64,000 bases of DNA from Staphylococcus felis (GCF_003012915.1 NZ_CP027770.1:1426001-1490000), one strand, 5' to 3'. Counted from the stretch's first letter, positions 40,419 through 48,681 are shown. Made by a program: numbers and translations. Notes: a model not told the origin generated them from the sequence alone.

Positions 40419-41021
40419 TTAGCCGTGAAAAATTAACAAGATAACAACTGCAACAATTTGTGCAACTGAAGTGGTAATAATACGACGTGTATACGCATAA
40501 CTCAATCCTAAAATAATTTGACAAATAAAAATAAATATGACAATCCACCAACGATCAAGATAGATAAAAAATGAACTTGATAATAATGCACTTACAATAA
40601 TACCAATCCATGGTTTATGAGTAATGGAAGTCAACTGTTTTTGTAAAATTGTGCGAATATATAACTCGTGACATGGCATCACAATGAGTAAAGTGACTAA
40701 CATTTGCCACTTAAAGTATACACCAGTTCGTGAGAGTTGTTTGATTAGGGATGGATACGTTATATCACTTGTAAGCAATGTGAATATAACTTGGACGAGT
40801 ACAAGTGCAACGCCCGTTCCTAGACCTATTGCAATTGATGTGAGTAAACGTTTAGACGTGAGGTCTCTTTGGTAAAAGACATAACTAATTGCAGCGATAA
40901 GCATAATACCAGTGTATAATTGCCAATAAACACCATGTTCACCCCACATAATAAGTAAAATGATATGAAAAGCTATAAAACTTAAAATAAACCATAAAAG
41001 TGGCTTGTTCATCTTTTTCAT
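40419..41021 (-). CDS. CPBP-family intramembrane protein
   Basis: A 200-residue polytopic membrane protein with about six helices and a C-terminal domain resembling CPBP/CAAX-type intramembrane peptidases. The first motif, usually EExxxR, appears as HELYIRTIL near residue 118, so the first Glu is replaced by His and activity is doubtful. The later His/Asn motifs are not clear. It follows the DUF2187 gene by six bases and is probably co-transcribed with it. Function is not known. Confidence 0.7.
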   Translation of the reverse strand: MKKMNKPLLWFILSFIAFHIILLIMWGEHGVYWQLYTGIMLIAAISYVFYQRDLTSKRLLTSIAIGLGTGVALVLVQVIFTLLTSDITYPSLIKQLSRTGVYFKWQMLVTLLIVMPCHELYIRTILQKQLTSITHKPWIGIIVSALLSSSFFIYLDRWWIVIFIFICQIILGLSYAYTRRIITTSVAQIVAVVILLIFHG

Positions 41022-41027
41022 ATGATC

Positions 41028-41213
41028 TTATCCTTTTTGTTCCACAATTTTATAGCGCTTGTGATTAATAACAGTTTTTTCTGGCAGATCTAAACTATTA
41101 AAGTTTTCCATAATAGTTAAATCTACAATGACAGAATTGTCATTAATTTTTTCAACTTTACCACGTATACCATCATGAAATTCTACGATATCTCCTATTT
41201 CAGCTATTGTCAT
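41028..41213 (-). CDS. YkvS/DUF2187 small KOW-like protein
   Basis: A 61-residue soluble protein: MTIAEIGDIVEFHDGIRGKVEKINDNSVIVDLTIM followed by a basic end. The pattern of a small beta barrel (GDIVEF, GKVEKI, SVIVDL) matches the DUF2187/YkvS family. The start ATG follows AAGGGGG on the minus strand. It is the first gene of a two-gene unit with the CPBP-like protein. Role unknown. Confidence 0.82.
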   Translation of the reverse strand: MTIAEIGDIVEFHDGIRGKVEKINDNSVIVDLTIMENFNSLDLPEKTVINHKRYKIVEQKG

Positions 41214-41400
41214 CTACAATACCCCCTTAAGAAAATTAACTAGCATTTATTGTACTAAAATTTACAATTCAAATAAACAATTTATGCTTTATTTTGCTAT
41301 TTAGACACATTATTTTGAAAGTATAAGCCGAAATATTGGAAAAAATACTATAAATATAGCATAACTGAAATGGGAATATGATAAAAAGGAGCGTTATAAA

Positions 41401-42393
41401 ATGAAATTTATTGATAATAATAACAACAATGATCCAACACTGAATCTAGCAATGGAAGAGTATGTACTCAAAAATATGCCAATGGATGATGGTGAAAGCT
41501 ATTTTCTATTTTATATCAATAGACCCTCTATCATTGTAGGAAAAAACCAAAATACGATAGAAGAGGTGCATCAATCGTATATTGATGAGCATGGTATCGA
41601 TGTTGTGAGACGTATTTCTGGAGGAGGAGCCGTTTATCATGATTTCGGTAATTTGAATTTCAGTTTTGTGACTAAGGACGATGGAGAGAGTTTTCATAAT
41701 TTCAAAAAATTTACTGAACCTATTGTGAAAGCATTAAATCAACTCGGAGTGGAAGCGGAATTATCTGGTCGAAATGATATTCAAGTCGGACAAGCCAAAA
41801 TTTCAGGAAATGCGATGGTTAAAGTTAAAGATCGCATGTTTAGTCATGGGACTTTAATGTTGAACAGTGAGTTAGATGAAGTTCAAAATGCATTACGTGT
41901 TAATCCAGCTAAAATACAATCAAAAGGAATCAAATCTGTCAGAAAACGTGTCGCAAATATCCAAGAGTTTTTAGATATGCCAATGGATATTGAAACATTC
42001 AAAAAAATCATCCTCAAACAAATATTTGGGGATAAAGAAGTAGAAGTTTATCAATTAACTGATGAAGATTGGCAGCGTATTGAAAAATTAAGTAATGACA
42101 AATATCGAACATGGGATTGGAATTATGGAAAAAATCCTAAATATAATTTTGAGCGTGAGCAAAAATTTGACAAAGGTTTCGTTCAAATTAAATTAGATGT
42201 CAAAAAAGGACGCATTCAACATGCTAAAATTTTTGGCGACTTCTTTGGAGAAGGTGATGTAACGGAAATTGAGCGAGCATTAGAAAATGTTTTACACCAA
42301 AAAGAGTCCATTCAAAAAGCTTTAAAAGATTTTGATTTATATCATTACTTTGGAGATATTGATAGAGCGTCAATTATTAGTCTACTCGTGTAA
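41401..42393 (+). CDS. lplA: Lipoate-protein ligase A
   Basis: Activates free lipoate with ATP and attaches it to lipoyl domains such as GcvH or E2 subunits. The 330-residue length fits LplA. The catalytic N-terminal domain shows NRPSIIVGKNQNTIEEV, VVRRISGGGAVYHDFGNLNFSFV, SGRNDIQVGQAKISGNAMVK (the lipoyl-binding Lys region) and FSHGTLMLNSELD. The C-terminal accessory domain (about 245-330) is present. The start ATG follows AAAAGGAGCG. A bidirectional terminator follows directly. Confidence 0.95.
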   Translation: MKFIDNNNNNDPTLNLAMEEYVLKNMPMDDGESYFLFYINRPSIIVGKNQNTIEEVHQSYIDEHGIDVVRRISGGGAVYHDFGNLNFSFVTKDDGESFHNFKKFTEPIVKALNQLGVEAELSGRNDIQVGQAKISGNAMVKVKDRMFSHGTLMLNSELDEVQNALRVNPAKIQSKGIKSVRKRVANIQEFLDMPMDIETFKKIILKQIFGDKEVEVYQLTDEDWQRIEKLSNDKYRTWDWNYGKNPKYNFEREQKFDKGFVQIKLDVKKGRIQHAKIFGDFFGEGDVTEIERALENVLHQKESIQKALKDFDLYHYFGDIDRASIISLLV

Positions 42394-42395
42394 AA

Positions 42396-42454
42396 AAAAT
42401 AAGTAGGACTTTTATTCTTTATTTTAGAATTAAAGTCCTACTTATTTTAATCTG
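42396..42454. terminator. Bidirectional terminator after lplA
   Basis: AAGTAGGACTTT pairs with AAAGTCCTACTT, with A-rich left and T-rich right flanks, serving lplA and the convergent IDEAL-domain gene. Confidence 0.9.
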
Positions 42455-42469
42455 GAATGACTACAGGAA

Positions 42470-42688
42470 TTAATCAACGTCTTGAACCTCCAATTTCAGA
42501 TATTCGTCTGTGTACATTTGGAAAGCCTGTTCATTCTTGTTCATTAAGGCTTGATCGATTAGTGCTTCTAATTCAAGTTTACGTTGGTTTTTTAATGCTT
42601 CTTCAATAATCATTTCAGCACCTAACTGATTGACAATTTGCATAGGGTTAGTTGGAAGAGTGCTTTTCAAATTTGTCTGATGTTTCAT
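42470..42688 (-). CDS. IDEAL-domain small protein
   Basis: A 72-residue protein with a C-terminal IDEAL-like domain: EALIDQALMNKNEQAFQMYTDEYLKLE. This short helical motif, named for a conserved IDEAL-type stretch (here LEALIDQAL), occurs in small Firmicute regulators and adaptors, including ones near comK. The start ATG is behind AAAGGAGCGATG on the minus strand. It sits between lplA and comK. Function is unproven. Confidence 0.8.
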   Translation of the reverse strand: MKHQTNLKSTLPTNPMQIVNQLGAEMIIEEALKNQRKLELEALIDQALMNKNEQAFQMYTDEYLKLEVQDVD

Positions 42689-42923
42689 GGTTCATCGCTC
42701 CTTTGTGTTTTTTAATTTGATGAGTGATAAGTTATTAAATAGTATAACGAAAGGGCAAAAAAAATGCAATAAGTTTTCTGAATTTTTTAAGTTTTTTAGA
42801 CGAGAGAGGATAATTTATCACTTAATTACTAAATTTTATAAACATTATTGTTGACTAATACATAATTTCGTTTATAATCAAGTTTAGATAAAGAAAAATT
42901 ATTACGAAAGGAGGAGTTAGAGG

Positions 42924-43559
42924 ATGTCGCATCAGATAAAATGTAAAAGATCTATAAAGTCATCAGACATGCTTCTACGTCCTATTAAACAAGAAAACAA
43001 TCATTTTATAACGGAGATCTGGGAATTTGATGGAAATAAAACGCTTATCGAATTGCCAGTTCAAAAAGTGATTGATTGGAGTTGTAGATTTTACGGTGAT
43101 TCCTATATTAACCGGAAGAACCAAACAAAATATATAAGTGGAATAGCGAATAAATCTCCTATCTTACTGACTCCAATTTTTTCACTCTACTTTTTCCCTA
43201 CGCATTCGGATAGAGTCCCAGAAAATTGCTGGATTAATCCCTTTTATGTGGACAAGATTAAGCCACTTAAAGGGACGCGATGTAAAATAATATTTGTGAA
43301 TGATCAATCAATTATACTAAATGTGTCATATCATAGTTTGAAGCATCAAATGTTAAATTGTGCTTATTTACATTTTTTAATGCATCGTGAACTAGCAATT
43401 AAAACTGGGGACCCTGAAAAACCAATTGACTATGAAAAGTCAAATTTTAAGATTTTTGAAACACTAGCACAATATGCTCTAATCGAGAGAGCTAAAAATG
43501 CAAAACTCGATAAAGAATATGAAAGAAATTATCTTTCATCAAACAAAATGTTTTTCTAA
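42924..43559 (+). CDS. comK: Competence transcription factor ComK
   Basis: ComK activates DNA-uptake genes. The 211-residue protein has the ComK family pattern: MLLRPIKQENNHFITEIWEFD, KVIDWSCRFYGDSYINRK, then LLTPIFSLYFFPTHSDRVPENCWINPFYVDKIKP and NVSYHSLKHQMLNCAYLHFLM. The start ATG follows AAGGAGGAG. It is intact, with the adaptor MecA and the uptake-related CoiA also encoded in this window. The decayed prophage stack begins behind it, but unlike in Listeria the insertion point is the tRNA, not comK. Confidence 0.93.
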   Translation: MSHQIKCKRSIKSSDMLLRPIKQENNHFITEIWEFDGNKTLIELPVQKVIDWSCRFYGDSYINRKNQTKYISGIANKSPILLTPIFSLYFFPTHSDRVPENCWINPFYVDKIKPLKGTRCKIIFVNDQSIILNVSYHSLKHQMLNCAYLHFLMHRELAIKTGDPEKPIDYEKSNFKIFETLAQYALIERAKNAKLDKEYERNYLSSNKMFF

Positions 43560-44210
43560 GACAAATATTAATTTGGGTTAGGAATAACATTTTGAAAATT
43601 TAATTGAAATTCTCATTTTTCTAATCCTAAGATTCGTGTATAGATTTTACATTTTCAATTTTGTAACAGTGTATTAAGTTTTATAACAATATGTTTATGT
43701 GATCGTTGTTGAAAAAGTAACAGATTAACAGATCGAAGTGTTGTAGTTAAGGTAGTCACTTTTAGGGATATGCATTCATTATCGTTATTTAGACGCTTCA
43801 TTTTTACTATCAAGTTTTTCTGACTCCTACTCGATAGTGGGAAAATAGTATCTATATAAGATATATGTAAATGTTATTGGGTGGGTAGGGGATGGGATAG
43901 GAAGTAGCATCAGATATAATATTTCGGGGAAGGAACCTTTTTATAGGTAAAAAGAGGCTGAGATAAGCGCATTGAAAATTTGAAAAAACGCACTATAGTA
44001 TATGAGTGTTTATTGTTGGTTCAAATTTTAAAAAGTGCATGTTGTATCATCTCAGCCTTTCCCTATTTTAAATTAAATATAGTGATAAATGTATAGATTA
44101 GGAAACGTTATGTTGCTTAATCTTTTTTAGTGTGCGTGTATAAAACTTAAACAGAGAAGACTACGATTGTATAAGAGCTTCTATTGATAAAATTTCCTTA
44201 CTTAAAATAG
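43560..44210. other. comK-prophage junction, non-coding
   Basis: No gene is supported. The clearest structure is a stem closed by GGCTGAGAT (43956-43964) and ATCTCAGCC (44049-44057) with GCGCA/TGCA-type inner pairing; its ends recall the GGCTGGGAC motif of staphylococcal intergenic repeats. The left boundary of the prophage-derived DNA is somewhere here, but no third att copy is visible. Confidence 0.45.
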
Positions 44211-44369
44211 AAAGGGAGTGATTTAAATCATGACCTTTCTGACACAAGTAAAACAAAACGCCTTATAACAACAAGTGTTAGAGGAGAAATGATAGAAATA
44301 ACCGTAGTAAATGCAGATAAGGTAAATACACCTAATGAAAATTTATGGATTAGTAAATACGTATTATAG
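44211..44369 (+). pseudogene. Endolysin C-terminal remnant (prophage unit 1)
   Basis: About 52 codons remain of the SH3-like C-terminus of a phage endolysin, ending ENLWISKYVL before TAG. The intact-frame lysin of unit 2 ends DNLWISKYSLKNVEFK, so the two are homologous. An in-frame stop lies immediately upstream and the rest of the gene is gone. It fixes the phage origin and orientation of the downstream DNA. A terminator follows at 44392-44420 (GGGCAGCC.../GTCGCCCTG then TTTT), matching the unit 2 lysin terminator. Confidence 0.75.
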
Positions 44370-44451
44370 AATTTAAATAACACGTACTTTGGGGCAGCCA
44401 TTCGTAGTCGCCCTGTTTTATATAACATTTATGCAACTTAAATGATAGTTG

Positions 44452-44509
44452 TATAATAAAGGTGCGTAGTGGCAACCAATGCCTTTCCCCGATGTTGGTT
44501 GTTTTTTTA
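44452..44509 (+). ncRNA. Short hairpin RNA or attenuator leader, unit 1
   Basis: TATAAT (44452-44457) is followed by a predicted 47-nt transcript. Its stem is CAACCAA/TTGGTTG and its loop contains TTTCCCC, then seven T at 44502-44508. The loop C-run resembles the UCCC motifs of staphylococcal regulatory RNAs and is complementary (GGGGAA) to the start region of the next gene. The unit 2 copy has CAATCAA/TTGATTG, a compensatory change that supports a real RNA stem. A second TATAAT (44543-44548) precedes the cargo gene. Confidence 0.6.
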
Positions 44510-44581
44510 ATATTTCCTATTTTTGTTGCGCTAAATCTATTGTATAATTATACTATTATATATAAAAAGAGGAATAGGGGA

Positions 44582-45595
44582 ATGAATGAAGTGGAAAATA
44601 AATCAGATTATATTAATGATGAGAATTCAATAATACAAAAATTTTTAAATAATTCTAATGATATTACAATTGAATTTTACTTATTACGAATACTTAAAAA
44701 TCAAAACAAAGTATATGAAACGCTAGAGTTATCTCTAGAAGACGATGTTATCGAATTTCTAAGAAATATATTATCGAAAAATTTAAATGAACTTATACAA
44801 AATGGCAAGTTTTCGATATCTTCTTATAATGATGAATTTCATATAAACGATTCATTAGCAAATATAAAGTTAGAAGAAAACAGAGAATTGCATGAAAAAT
44901 TTAATAAAATGAAGGATAGTTTTTCTGAAAATGGTTTGACTGTAAAAAACGCCAAATTTCAAGCGATAAAATTGGTTGACCAAACAAAAGACAAGAGTTG
45001 CTATGTATTTTATTATCAAGCATTAAAGAAAACTTTAACTAATAAGAAATTAGGATTCATTAATTCTGAAAATTATAAATTAGTAAATAAAGATTTAATA
45101 AAGATAGGTGGTTTTTTTGACTTTATTATTGACGAAAATAAAGTACTATATATACATGCTCCAAGACCTTTTGAATGGGCGTTTGATTATGAAGATCATA
45201 TAAATAAAAAAAGGGATGAAAATATTAAAAAGATACTAGAAAAGAAAATTTTTCTAAATGATGAAAGTGAAAAATTATTTAAAGAAGAAGCGAGTAAATA
45301 TCTTAGATCAAGAGCTATGGCTACTATTAACGAAAATTTAATATTAAATTTAGAAAAGCATTTTAATGAGAGAATTAAAGAATTAGAACTATTAAAAAAA
45401 GAAAGAAATAATAATTTAGGGATTATAGATGACTTGTTCAATTTTATTGATTTTAAGGAACAGAAAATTAGTATAACAGTTGATAATAAAGAAAAAATGA
45501 ACGCATTATTTTATTTATTACAAAATAAAATAGTTGAGTCTTTTTTGACAAAAGAATATAAAGCTAGCATCGGTTATTTAGAAAAAGGTGATTGA
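44582..45595 (+). CDS. DUF4868/KwaB-like protein, candidate phage-defence effector
   Basis: A 337-residue soluble protein with no signal peptide, rich in Asn, Lys and Glu. The region LGFINSENYKLVNKDLIKIGGFFDFII...VLYIHAPRPFEWAFDY, then a helical stretch with YLRSRAMATINENL, resembles the DUF4868 pattern of KwaB. KwaB is the DNA-associated partner in the Kiwa anti-phage system. The match is from memory of the family, so tentative. The start is ATG 44582 behind GAGGAATAGGGG; the longer frame from 44462 runs through the leader RNA. The next gene, a four-helix membrane protein, overlaps its end by eight bases, as expected for KwaA, though Kiwa normally has kwaA first. Confidence 0.6.
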   Translation: MNEVENKSDYINDENSIIQKFLNNSNDITIEFYLLRILKNQNKVYETLELSLEDDVIEFLRNILSKNLNELIQNGKFSISSYNDEFHINDSLANIKLEENRELHEKFNKMKDSFSENGLTVKNAKFQAIKLVDQTKDKSCYVFYYQALKKTLTNKKLGFINSENYKLVNKDLIKIGGFFDFIIDENKVLYIHAPRPFEWAFDYEDHINKKRDENIKKILEKKIFLNDESEKLFKEEASKYLRSRAMATINENLILNLEKHFNERIKELELLKKERNNNLGIIDDLFNFIDFKEQKISITVDNKEKMNALFYLLQNKIVESFLTKEYKASIGYLEKGD

Positions 45596-46163
45596 AATCA
45601 GCACAAATAAAATAAAGCAGTTTTTTTTATGGTTTTTAGCTTACTTGCCGATATTTATGATTATTGTATTTAGAGCTTTAAATAATTCATGGATATACTC
45701 AATTTTATTTTTATTTTCATCGATATTGATATATTTTGTTGTGGGTAAAGTTTATTTATATTTTGAAAAATGTAATGTGAACGAAAATACAAAAAAAGTT
45801 GGTATTGTAAAATCAAATAAACCACTATCGATAAGCGAATATAGTTACTTTATCTTAACATTGTTTATGCCATTACTCTTTGAAGATATTAACACAAAAT
45901 TAGATTATACAGTTTTTTTAACATTACTAGTACTTATTATAATTATATTTATTAAAAATGATTATATAATTATAAATCCGTTATTTTTACTAGGGAATTT
46001 TAAAGTTTATAAAATTAGCATGGAAAGTGCTGAGATACCAATTGATGGTTATGGTATTGTTTGTAAAAATATAGATTTAGACAAAAAAATTTACTACAAA
46101 AAAATTTTCAATAATGCATATTTCATTTTTGATGAATACAGCAAAAGTGAAACTAAATGTTAA
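45588..46163 (+). CDS. Four-helix membrane protein, KwaA-like partner
   Basis: A 191-residue membrane protein. Hydrophobic segments are near residues 10-28 (FFLWFLAYLPIFMIIVFRAL), 32-56, 82-98 (YSYFILTLFMPLLF) and 105-123 (YTVFLTLLVLIIIIFI). A soluble C-terminus begins NDYIIINPLFLLGNFKVYKIS. KwaA of Kiwa also has four helices and a cytosolic end. Start is GTG 45588 inside the preceding gene, giving translational coupling. AT content is very high, in line with its mobile origin. If it is not KwaA, it is still an obligate partner by overlap. Confidence 0.6.
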   Translation: MIEISTNKIKQFFLWFLAYLPIFMIIVFRALNNSWIYSILFLFSSILIYFVVGKVYLYFEKCNVNENTKKVGIVKSNKPLSISEYSYFILTLFMPLLFEDINTKLDYTVFLTLLVLIIIIFIKNDYIIINPLFLLGNFKVYKISMESAEIPIDGYGIVCKNIDLDKKIYYKKIFNNAYFIFDEYSKSETKC

Positions 46164-46587
46164 AAAGTAGAAGGATATATTCAAGGGTTAGCTAATTAAC
46201 TATAAATACTTACTTTATTTATGAAAATCAAGATTAATTAAGTTAATAAGTGAGTTAATTATATATATGTTTTTTAGGAAGAAAAAAGTATAATTTTGAA
46301 ACTAAGGGCAAGGTATGTAATTATTAATAATATAATATGCTGAGAAACACCTTGTGTGGCAGTGGCTTTACCAATTTTAGTGTTTATGAAGAAATAGGAC
46401 CATTATGTTTGAGATATGTATTTGGAATGACATAATGGAATGTAGAAACTAAAAATAACTGTAATAAGAAAAATTAAATATGTTGAGTTACTAAGTTTTT
46501 AGCATGTATTTATGGCATTTCTTATTACGACATAATACCAGGTATGATCTCACACGTTACAAGTATTGAATACTTAAGTAGTTACCC
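46164..46587. other. AT-rich spacer in prophage unit 1
   Basis: No gene, hairpin or repeat is convincing. A roughly 30-codon open stretch near 46345-46435 has no start and is not recognisable; it may be decayed coding DNA. Confidence 0.35.
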
Positions 46588-46617
46588 ACCACACCATTAG
46601 GGTGTGGTATTTTTTTA
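46588..46617 (+). terminator. Terminator after unit 1 cargo
   Basis: CCACACC and GGTGTGG form a stem with a short ATTAG loop, followed by TATTTTTTT. The identical arms occur at 53896-53923 after the unit 2 cargo. Confidence 0.9.
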
Positions 46618-46639
46618 TGTGTAAAGTCATAAAAAATCG

Positions 46640-46696
46640 TTGGCTATATTCCGTTTGGGTAGTATAATGGTATATGTAAGTTGGTTAGCAACTTAC
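46640..46696 (+). promoter_or_regulatory. Promoter and 5' hairpin of tiny-peptide operon A
   Basis: TTGGCT (46640-46645) and TATAAT (46663-46668) are spaced by 17 bp. The predicted transcript begins at about 46675, directly with a perfect stem GTAAGTTG/CAACTTAC (46676-46696). A stem at the extreme 5' end is common in stable type I toxin mRNAs. Confidence 0.75.
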
Positions 46697-46724
46697 GAGT
46701 TTTGTGTAAGGAGGTGAAAGCCTT

Positions 46725-46853
46725 ATGCAAGAGATAATAAAAATGCTCCTAGAGTATCCAGTATTAGCGGTACTGGTAATTCCAGGAACATTAAAACAAC
46801 TTAGAATGTGGCATCTCGGTTACCTAGACCGAAAGCCAAACAACAAAGATTAA
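46725..46853 (+). CDS. Tiny hydrophobic peptide A1 (42 aa)
   Basis: A 42-residue peptide, MQEIIKMLLEYPVLAVLVIP then a basic C-terminal half ending in RKPNNKD. The N-terminal half is hydrophobic enough to enter a membrane. The ribosome site AAGGAGGTG is excellent, ten bases before ATG. The sequence GTGTAAGGAGG containing that site (46704-46714) is perfectly complementary to CCTCCTTACAC at 46875-46885, just behind the gene. This suggests self-sequestration of the mRNA, as in type I toxin systems. No database family recognised. Confidence 0.65.
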   Translation: MQEIIKMLLEYPVLAVLVIPGTLKQLRMWHLGYLDRKPNNKD

Positions 46854-46860
46854 TTTATCT

Positions 46861-46885
46861 GGAGCCTCTTGGCTCCTCCTTACAC
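46861..46885 (+). promoter_or_regulatory. Anti-Shine-Dalgarno segment behind peptide A1
   Basis: A small hairpin GGAGCC/GGCTCC is followed by CCTCCTTACAC, an 11-base exact complement of the A1 ribosome-binding region 46704-46714. Base pairing within the mRNA would block A1 translation. Confidence 0.55.
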
Positions 46886-46920
46886 TTGAAGTATATAATA
46901 AATTTTGGAGGTTTTCAAAT

Positions 46921-47037
46921 ATGACAGGTCAAATGTATTTATCATTATTTATACTAAGCCTACCATTATTATTGTTTATAGGAAGAAAAACGCATTTCTA
47001 TTACTTAGATAAAAAGAATGTGAAGAAAAATGACTGA
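46921..47037 (+). CDS. Tiny membrane peptide A2 (38 aa)
   Basis: A 38-residue peptide with one transmembrane segment, LSLFILSLPLLLFIG, and a basic tail (KKNVKKND). The ribosome site GGAGG lies eight bases before ATG. Its stop overlaps the start of the following HTH gene by eight bases, so the two are translated together. Size and layout resemble small membrane toxins or holin-like peptides, but no family is recognised. Confidence 0.6.
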   Translation: MTGQMYLSLFILSLPLLLFIGRKTHFYYLDKKNVKKND

Positions 47038-47227
47038 GTTTAAAAAAACGATCAAAAAACTATTAGATAGTAATGTGTCAGGATATAGAATATTTAAAGA
47101 TACCGGCATATCACAAGCGCGCATTTCTGATTTAAGACGAGGTGTTAGAGAATTAGGCGGTATCAGTTTAGATACTGCTGAAAAACTTTACAACTATCAA
47201 AAACAAATCGAGAAAGAGAATGAATAA
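47030..47227 (+). CDS. Small HTH protein A (prophage right end)
   Basis: A 65-residue protein that is essentially one helix-turn-helix: SGYRIFKDTGISQARISDLRRG (residues 18-39) with a C-terminal helix AEKLYNYQKQIEKENE. The pattern resembles Cro/CI-like XRE domains found beside lysis genes in staphylococcal phages. The homologue at 54284-54493 differs in the recognition helix but has the same last 16 residues. It probably regulates the tiny-peptide operon or a neighbour. A GAACCCCGCC.../GGTGGGGGTT terminator follows. Confidence 0.8.
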   Translation: MTEFKKTIKKLLDSNVSGYRIFKDTGISQARISDLRRGVRELGGISLDTAEKLYNYQKQIEKENE

Positions 47228-47257
47228 AACGAACCCCGCCTGTAATAGGTGGGGGTT

Positions 47258-47953
47258 AATTAATGACTTCAGTCAGTTGATCACGTAAAACGTGCGAAAC
47301 AATAAATCACCTGCTACGCGGGTGGCAACAAGAGCTATACTAAAAAATCCCTGCTTAGCGTTATAATTAAGGTGTTCAAGCCAAATTAATAACGAAAGTA
47401 GGGATTTTGTTATGGTTAATAAAGCCAAGAGTTTAACACATACAAAATGGATGTGTAAATATCATATTGTATTTACTCCAAAGTATAGAAGAAAAATCAT
47501 ATACAATCAACACAGACCATCAATTAATTGAAATGATAAAGTTGCTATGTAAATACAAAGCCGTAAAAATTATAGAAGGATATATGATGTCAGATCATAT
47601 TCATCTATGAGTAAGTATTCCACCCAAAATAAACTTTTCAATTTTCATGGGATATTTAAAAGATAAAAGTGCACTAATGATATTTGATGACACGCGAATT
47701 TGAAATATAAATTTGAAAATTGTCACTTTTAGGCAGAAGAATATTATGTGAGTACAGTTGTATTAATACAGCAACAACAAGAAAGTATATACAAAACCAA
47801 GAAAAAAATGGTAAGATATTTGTAAATTGAGCAAAATATAATATTAAACGTTATTAAAATGAGTAAAATTCTTATTTAGAGGCTATCTAAAGAGACAATG
47901 GAGTATAGCCCAAGAGAAAACTACCTATTTTACAGGTGGTTTGCTCTTGGGCA
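47258..47953 (+). mobile_element. Decayed IS200/IS605-type element
   Basis: A second copy of the element at 8653-9412, beginning at the same ATTAATGACTTCAG and keeping the GCACGT-type and left-end hairpins and the ribosome-site stem. It was inserted directly behind the terminator of HTH gene A. The right end keeps an ACTACCT/AGGTGGT hairpin now enclosed by GCCCAAGAG/CTCTTGGGC. The transposase is broken. Confidence 0.8.
47412..47862 (+). pseudogene. tnpA relic
   Basis: Starts ATGGTTAATAAAGCC and is about 80 percent similar to tnpA at 8807-9265 over the first half. It contains frameshifts (for example after ACCATCAATTAATTGAAATG), a TGA where the intact copy has TTA after the HxH region, and a lost segment near the end. 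It cannot make an active transposase, but the intact copy could in principle act on its ends. Confidence 0.85.
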
Positions 47954-48025
47954 ATTTTAAAAATAAAAGATGTAAAGCTATTTCTATAACAATTTATATA
48001 ATATTTATTTTTAGGAGGTTTTTAA

Positions 48026-48592
48026 ATGAAAGTGAATTTTAAAAAGACTGCAGTGAGCATACTTACTATAAGCATGTTATCTAGCGCAAGTGCTGGTTTT
48101 ATAGAAGCCAATGAATTGAGGAACGTTAATAGTAGTGATGTACAAGAAAATGTAAGTGAGGGGTTGATCCTATATGACAGAAATCCTACATATGAAGAAT
48201 TAAAAAATGCTAAAGGTGACACTACCGTTTATTATAGTAATAGTGATGTTCTTCCATATACGGAAGAACGAGGCATAAGTTTTTATAAAGCTAAGAGCCC
48301 TATAACTAATAGGAAGAAACATACAAAAACTATTGACTTAGCAGCGTTAGCAGGCGGAGCAGGCAGTTCTGCAACAATAGTAGGGTTTATTAAACAATCT
48401 TTAGGAAAAAGTGTTAGGCTAGGACCGTTAGCTGCTATTTCAGCTACAGCAGGAGGTTTAAGAGCTTTAGGTTATAAAAAACTGATTATACATTATGAAA
48501 CAATGTATACAAGTATTGCTCCTGATACTGGAGCAAAACTGAAGAAAAAACGAAAGATAACTAGGGTAACAAGTTATCAACTTAAGAAATAA
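48026..48592 (+). CDS. Secreted protein with Ala/Gly-rich hydrophobic core
   Basis: A 188-residue protein with a classical signal peptide (VNFKKTAVSILTISMLSSASA, cleavage likely near residue 24-29). The mature part has an acidic first half and a hydrophobic Ala/Gly-rich segment (residues 111-152, with LAALAGGAGSSATIVGF and LGPLAAISATAGGLRALG). The tail is strongly basic (KLKKKRKITRV). Such a core could insert into membranes, as in bacteriocins or cytolytic peptides, but no family is recognised. The ribosome site AGGAGG is strong. A small membrane protein is encoded convergently behind it. Confidence 0.6.
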   Translation: MKVNFKKTAVSILTISMLSSASAGFIEANELRNVNSSDVQENVSEGLILYDRNPTYEELKNAKGDTTVYYSNSDVLPYTEERGISFYKAKSPITNRKKHTKTIDLAALAGGAGSSATIVGFIKQSLGKSVRLGPLAAISATAGGLRALGYKKLIIHYETMYTSIAPDTGAKLKKKRKITRVTSYQLKK

Positions 48593-48627
48593 TAGTTAAA
48601 ATTTAGAATTGAATCTCTTTGAACCTT

Positions 48628-48681
48628 AAAAGAACTGAACGAATTTATGGAAACGACTTCCTTTATTTCGTTCAGTTCTTT
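48628..48681. terminator. Bidirectional terminator between the secreted and membrane proteins
   Basis: AAAGAACTGAACGAA and TTCGTTCAGTTCTTT form a 15-bp perfect stem, serving both converging genes. Confidence 0.88.

Noticed and set aside
42924-43559. Prophage insertion into comK, as in Listeria
   Set aside because: comK is intact here; the att repeats place the insertions at tRNA-Ser.
44462-44581. Longer N-terminus for the KwaB-like protein starting at 44462
   Set aside because: This stretch is the hairpin RNA and second promoter, and ATG 44582 has a ribosome site; unit 2 shows the same non-coding leader before a different gene.
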